From contig NZ_WRXL01000009.1 of the NCBI RefSeq assembly GCF_010119195.1, positions 50,960 through 114,959 on the forward strand: 64,000 nucleotides of DNA, read 5' to 3'. The DNA comes from Haloarcula salina (lineage in GTDB: Archaea; Halobacteriota; Halobacteria; Halobacteriales; Haloarculaceae). Below, one piece after another: positions 60,881-64,000 of this stretch (within the stretch, counting starts at the first letter, position 1; each line of letters opens with the position of its first letter). A program made the translations under genes and the position numbers. The notes beneath the pieces were generated by a model. That model was not told where the DNA came from. It was given only the letters and a program-made list of their open reading frames with translations, and searched no databases.

Positions 60881-61684
60881 TCAGCGATCGGTTACCGATC
60901 GCAGGTGGTCGATGTTCTCCTTCGCGTGGACCAGCGGGTGGTCCTTCTGGTTCTCGATCTCGATGGTTCGGTGGCCGTCGTAGCCGACCGCATCGAGGGT
61001 CTCCGAGACCTCGCCGAAGTCGATGTCGCCCTTGCCGAGGTCGGTGAAGGCCCAGATGTAGTTCACGATGCTGTCGTAGTCCTTCTTGCCGGCGGTGAGG
61101 TTCTCGACGTGCGTCTGGAACTCCGCCGGCGGGTCGACGTCCTTGAGATGGACGTAGGCGATGTCGTCGGCGAACCGCTCGATTCCCTCGGTGATGTCGC
61201 CGTAGGCGTAGTAGTGGGCGGTGTCGAACAGGAGTTCGAGGTTGTCCGGTCCCTCGTCGAGCCAGCGGCGGATCTCTTCTGGCTGTTCGACGTGCGCGCC
61301 GAAGTGGTGGTGGACGATTGGTGTCACGCCGGCCTCGGCCGCGGCGGCCCCGATCCGGTCGAGCCAGTCGGCGAACGTCTCGTCGTCGACGACGCCGCGA
61401 GGCGGCGGGAGGATACCGAGGAAGTCCGCGCCGAGCGAGCCGGCCAGTCCCGCGCCGTCGACGGCCGCCCGCAGGTCCTCCTCGGTGTTGAGCCAGCCGG
61501 CCATGACGCAGTACAGGTCGAGTTCGTACTCCTCGAGCAGGTCACGCAGTGTCGATTCGCCGATTGCCTCCGCCTTGCCGAGACCGATCTCGACGCCGTC
61601 GTAGCGGCAGGCCGCGAAGTCGCCGATGCCCTCGGAGACGACCGCCTCCGAGTCGTACATGATGGTCGCGTATCCGGTTCCCAT
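60881..61684 (-). CDS. IolE-like TIM-barrel isomerase/dehydratase, paralog 2
   Basis: A 267-residue TIM barrel: GVEIGLGKAEAIG, IVHHHFGAHVEQPEEIRRWL, LLFDTAHYYAYG, YVHLKDVDPP and IEIENQKDHP show the metal-binding and lid motifs of the sugar isomerase/IolE family. Paralogous to the genes at 52457 and 61811 with the same start (MGTGYATIMYDSE). It is tandem with the third paralog (126 bases between). Confidence 0.83.
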   Translation of the reverse strand: MGTGYATIMYDSEAVVSEGIGDFAACRYDGVEIGLGKAEAIGESTLRDLLEEYELDLYCVMAGWLNTEEDLRAAVDGAGLAGSLGADFLGILPPPRGVVDDETFADWLDRIGAAAAEAGVTPIVHHHFGAHVEQPEEIRRWLDEGPDNLELLFDTAHYYAYGDITEGIERFADDIAYVHLKDVDPPAEFQTHVENLTAGKKDYDSIVNYIWAFTDLGKGDIDFGEVSETLDAVGYDGHRTIEIENQKDHPLVHAKENIDHLRSVTDR

Positions 61685-61810
61685 ACGGCTACATCTCACA
61701 CGGGCCAGGGACAAAACCTTTTGTACACGAGTCGACGCGCCTGCGCTCGATAGCCGGACCGTGCCGGAATCACGGACTCGAAGACGCGTGACGAGCGACC
61801 GTCGAGGCGG

Positions 61811-62629
61811 TTACTGCCCCGTGATCGACCACCAGTAGTCGAGATTCTCTTTCGCGTGGATGACTGGCGGTTTGTTCTGGTTCTCGACCTCGATGGTGAT
61901 GTGGCCGTCGTAGCCGATCTCGTCGAGCGCCTCGTGGACGGCGGCGAAGTCGATGACGCCCTCGCCCAGGTCGGTGAAGGCGTCGTAGTACAGGAAGACC
62001 GTGTCGAGTTTGAACTCCCCGTTAGAGATCGCTTCGACGAGGTCGTCGAAGTTCGCGCCCGGAGCCACGTCCTTCAGGTGGACGTACTCGATGTCGTCGG
62101 CGAATCGGCGAACGCCGTCGGACACGTCTCCGTCGGCGCTCTCGGGGTCGTAGGGGTAGTGGTGCGCCGAGTCCCAGAGGAGGCCGAGAGAGTCCGGCGC
62201 GCGGTCGAGCCACTCCTCGATCTCCTCGAGTTGCTCGACCTTCGTCCCGCCGTGGTGGTGGAGAACGGGCGTGACGCCGGCGTCGGCCGCGGCGTCGCAG
62301 ATCTCGCCGAGCCAGCGCTCGAAGTCGTCGTCGTCGGTCGTTCCTCGGTGGGGCGGGAGGATGCCGAGATACGGCGCACCGAGAGCAGCGGCGGTCTCAG
62401 CGCCTGCCGCGGTGCGGTCGGCCGCGTCCTGCGTCTCCAGCCACTCGCCCATCGTGCAGTAGAGGTCGAGGTCGTAGGCGTCCAGCTGCTCGGCGAACGC
62501 GTCCGCCCCGACGGCCTCGATCTCGCCGAGGCTCGTCTCGACGCCGTCGTACCGGCAGGCGCCGATGTCCGCGAGTCCGTCCAGCAGCGATTCCTCGCCG
62601 TACATGATAGTCGTGAATCCGACTCCCAT
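61811..62629 (-). CDS. IolE-like TIM-barrel isomerase/dehydratase, paralog 3
   Basis: A 272-residue TIM barrel with GVETSLGEIEAVG, LHHHGGTKVEQLEEIEEWL, LLWDSAHHYPYD, YVHLKDVAPG and IEVENQNKPP. It is closer to paralog 1 in the DSAHHYPY and DGDVSDGVRRFADDI parts than to paralog 2. The start at 62629 is 27 bases downstream of a strong TATA box. Three paralogs suggest sequential steps or several stereoisomeric substrates. Confidence 0.83.
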   Translation of the reverse strand: MGVGFTTIMYGEESLLDGLADIGACRYDGVETSLGEIEAVGADAFAEQLDAYDLDLYCTMGEWLETQDAADRTAAGAETAAALGAPYLGILPPHRGTTDDDDFERWLGEICDAAADAGVTPVLHHHGGTKVEQLEEIEEWLDRAPDSLGLLWDSAHHYPYDPESADGDVSDGVRRFADDIEYVHLKDVAPGANFDDLVEAISNGEFKLDTVFLYYDAFTDLGEGVIDFAAVHEALDEIGYDGHITIEVENQNKPPVIHAKENLDYWWSITGQ

Positions 62630-63145
62630 ACGACCTATCACAGCCCAAGTCGATATATAAATTGGGGGAACGCCGCCGACGGTGCTCATCACAGGTGATG
62701 TCGCTGCCAGCCGGCATCATCTGCCTGTCGGCCGACACCAGCGCCTGGAAAGTTTCGCTATCCGTTCGCGACGCGCGAACGATGCCCGTCGAGTGTGAGA
62801 GGGCTCAGCGATTTCCGCGGTGTGCAAGTCGGACTCGTGGTTTTTTCGCGTGACGGTGCCACATTCTGTTCGCGCTGAACGAACAGGTACCACCACAGAA
62901 TAATACGTGTACTACTGTTATAATAACTCGAAGATACCGGCGAGCAGCAAAGATGCAATCACGTCACCATCGAACACGGCACTACTTCGCCTCATTCTCC
63001 GTCGATATTCACGGACCCGACCATCGTTCGGACACTGCGAACGGATGACCGCACTCAGATCAGGCAAGCCCGTCTCGAGAAATCCCGTGTGGCTTCGATC
63101 TGGGAGTCCGCTTCCAACGGTTCCAGAGCGCGCGACCGTTTCGAC
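62630..63145. other. Spacer at the end of the catabolic island
   Basis: About 515 bases with the promoter of IolE-like paralog 3 at its left end and the 3' side of the UspA gene at its right. The part at 62895-62950 is AT-rich. No gene is supported. Confidence 0.4.
62652..62662 (-). promoter_or_regulatory. TATA box of IolE-like paralog 3
   Basis: On the minus strand AATTTATATATC is centred 27 bases before the ATG at 62629, the clearest core promoter in the window. Confidence 0.6.
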
Positions 63146-63604
63146 TCACTCCCGCTGGACGTACGTCACCGGACAGCCCGCGTTCAGGAGTATCTGCTGT
63201 GCGTGGTCGCCGAATATCGCCTTCCCGGCCGGCGAGCGACCTGCACCGCCGATGAACAGCTGATCGATGTCGAGGTCGTCCGCGACACGAACGACCTCCG
63301 TTTCGGGGTTGCCGACGATCCCGCGGATCTCGTAGTCGATTCCCAGTTCTTCCAGGCGGCCCGCCGGCGTCCTGACGCCTTCGTGTCGCGACGCCATCTC
63401 GTCGGGCTGGAGCGCCCCGGAGGTCGGGTCCAGGTCGAGGTCCTCCATGAGCTGGTCGTACTCGTCGTTCGTGAAGACGTGCACCAGATACACCGTCGCG
63501 TCCGTCGGTCTCGCGACCGCAATCACGCTTTCGAGCAATCGCTCGACGTGGTCCCGATCGTTCGGTCCGACTGCGAGCATAACGTTGTCGATGGTCTCCG
63601 ACAT
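63146..63604 (-). CDS. Universal stress protein (UspA family)
   Basis: A 152-residue alpha/beta protein starting MSETIDNVMLAVGPNDRDHV. The nucleotide-binding pattern is present in IGGAGRSPAGKAIFGDHAQQ (G-x2-G-x9-G), so it probably binds ATP. UspA proteins help stress survival; partners are unknown. It is monocistronic. Confidence 0.9.
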   Translation of the reverse strand: MSETIDNVMLAVGPNDRDHVERLLESVIAVARPTDATVYLVHVFTNDEYDQLMEDLDLDPTSGALQPDEMASRHEGVRTPAGRLEELGIDYEIRGIVGNPETEVVRVADDLDIDQLFIGGAGRSPAGKAIFGDHAQQILLNAGCPVTYVQRE

Positions 63605-63847
63605 GACTCCACAGTTCGGTCACGACTCCATTAACTGTTGTGTCTCCCGCCGTCAGCCGCCCCCTTCGCCGCCGACGGTTCGTGCCGCACCCCGGCCCAA
63701 ATCGCGTCCGGCGTACATGGTTAGTCACGCACTTCCCGCCCGAGCGAAGTCGTAGGCGGTTCCGACCGGCGGCGACGCCGCGATGGAACGCCGAAGCTGC
63801 GGCCGGATTCCAAAGGCTTTGTATCGGTTGACGTCGCAGAATTTCCT

Positions 63848-64000
63848 ATGACGGAGAACGTCGTAGTACTCGGATCGGGATACGCAGGCGCCGGCGCGGT
63901 CGCTAGCCTGGAAGAGAAGTTGGACGGCGAGGCTGACGTGACGTGGATTTCGGACACGGACTATCACCTGGTGTTACACGAGTCCCACCGCTGCATTCGT
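63848..64000 (+). CDS. FAD/NAD-dependent oxidoreductase, N-terminal part
   Basis: The frame from 63848 runs off the window after 51 residues. It begins MTENVVVLGSGYAGAGAVAS, a dinucleotide-binding motif, followed by WISDTDYHLVLHESHR, as in type II NADH dehydrogenase and SQR-like flavoproteins. The rest of the gene is outside, so the exact enzyme is not known. Confidence 0.8.
   Translation, partial: MTENVVVLGSGYAGAGAVASLEEKLDGEADVTWISDTDYHLVLHESHRCIR

Noticed and set aside
1..64000. CRISPR arrays, tRNA or rRNA genes, complete insertion sequences
   Set aside because: No regularly spaced direct repeats, cloverleaf-like sequences, rRNA segments or transposase motifs were seen by eye; a dedicated scan was not possible.

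Overview
The window is chromosomal DNA from a halophilic archaeon (class Halobacteria); the genus cannot be read from the sequence. The evidence is the high GC content, strongly acidic proteins, Tat-type lipoproteins, many start codons about 27 bases downstream of an archaeal TATA box with no ribosome binding site (leaderless mRNAs), and typical haloarchaeal families (DUF5789, DUF2270, bacterio-opsin-activator-type HTH regulators, the LRHNVRND kinase box, a ba3-type oxidase). I saw no rRNA, tRNA, CRISPR array or complete insertion sequence.

Region 1 (0.3-8.9 kb) holds accessory envelope genes: a Tat-secreted protein, an MscS channel, an ABC-2 transporter with a lipoprotein, two coupled Tat lipoproteins, another lipoprotein and a DUF2270 membrane protein.

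Region 2 (9.0-21.3 kb) is a sulfur-handling island. It has a rhodanese-metallo-beta-lactamase protein, a TSUP exporter with a small partner, a split YeeE/YedE thiosulfate-type transporter, two TusA and two DsrE-like sulfur carriers, a sulfide:quinone oxidoreductase-like flavoprotein with a DUF1641 partner, a thioredoxin, a DUF2892 protein and a two-domain rhodanese. A small cysteine-bearing HTH regulator sits in the middle. A recurring box (core TGCACAA, ATTG-N2-CAAT dyad) lies at or near the promoters of several of these genes.

Region 3 (21.4-31.1 kb) is a copper-respiration island. A ba3-type oxidase (subunit IIa-like, CuA subunit II, subunit I) is followed by an HTH regulator, a 40-residue membrane protein, a Sco protein, NosD, NosF, NosY, a double winged-helix regulator, NosL and a membrane protein. 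No NosZ is present, so the Nos-type genes may serve copper-site assembly of the oxidase. Two intergenic regions here share an identical palindrome-containing 21-base block.

Region 4 (31.1-40.0 kb) is sparse: DUF5789, a Bat-type regulator coupled to a 36-residue Cys-rich micro-protein, a glycosyltransferase, a VOC protein, a PAS histidine kinase, AT-rich spacers and a probable pseudogene.

Region 5 (40.0-62.6 kb) is a large polyol or sugar catabolic island with its own IclR regulator. It encodes an F420-type oxidoreductase, a ThDP enzyme resembling IolD, a zinc dehydrogenase resembling Thermotoga scyllo-inosose 3-dehydrogenase (IolM), an SDR, a methylmalonate-semialdehyde-type dehydrogenase (IolA-like), an HpcH/HpaI aldolase, an enolase-superfamily dehydratase, a second zinc dehydrogenase, a DMT exporter, three paralogous IolE-like TIM barrels, an aldo/keto reductase, two Gfo/Idh/MocA dehydrogenases and a ribose/inositol-type (CUT2) ABC importer whose permease carries a Yip1-like extension. 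The best reading is an archaeal inositol-type pathway in which IolB, IolC and IolJ are missing and non-phosphorylative enzymes take their place. The window ends with a UspA protein and the start of an FAD/NAD oxidoreductase.
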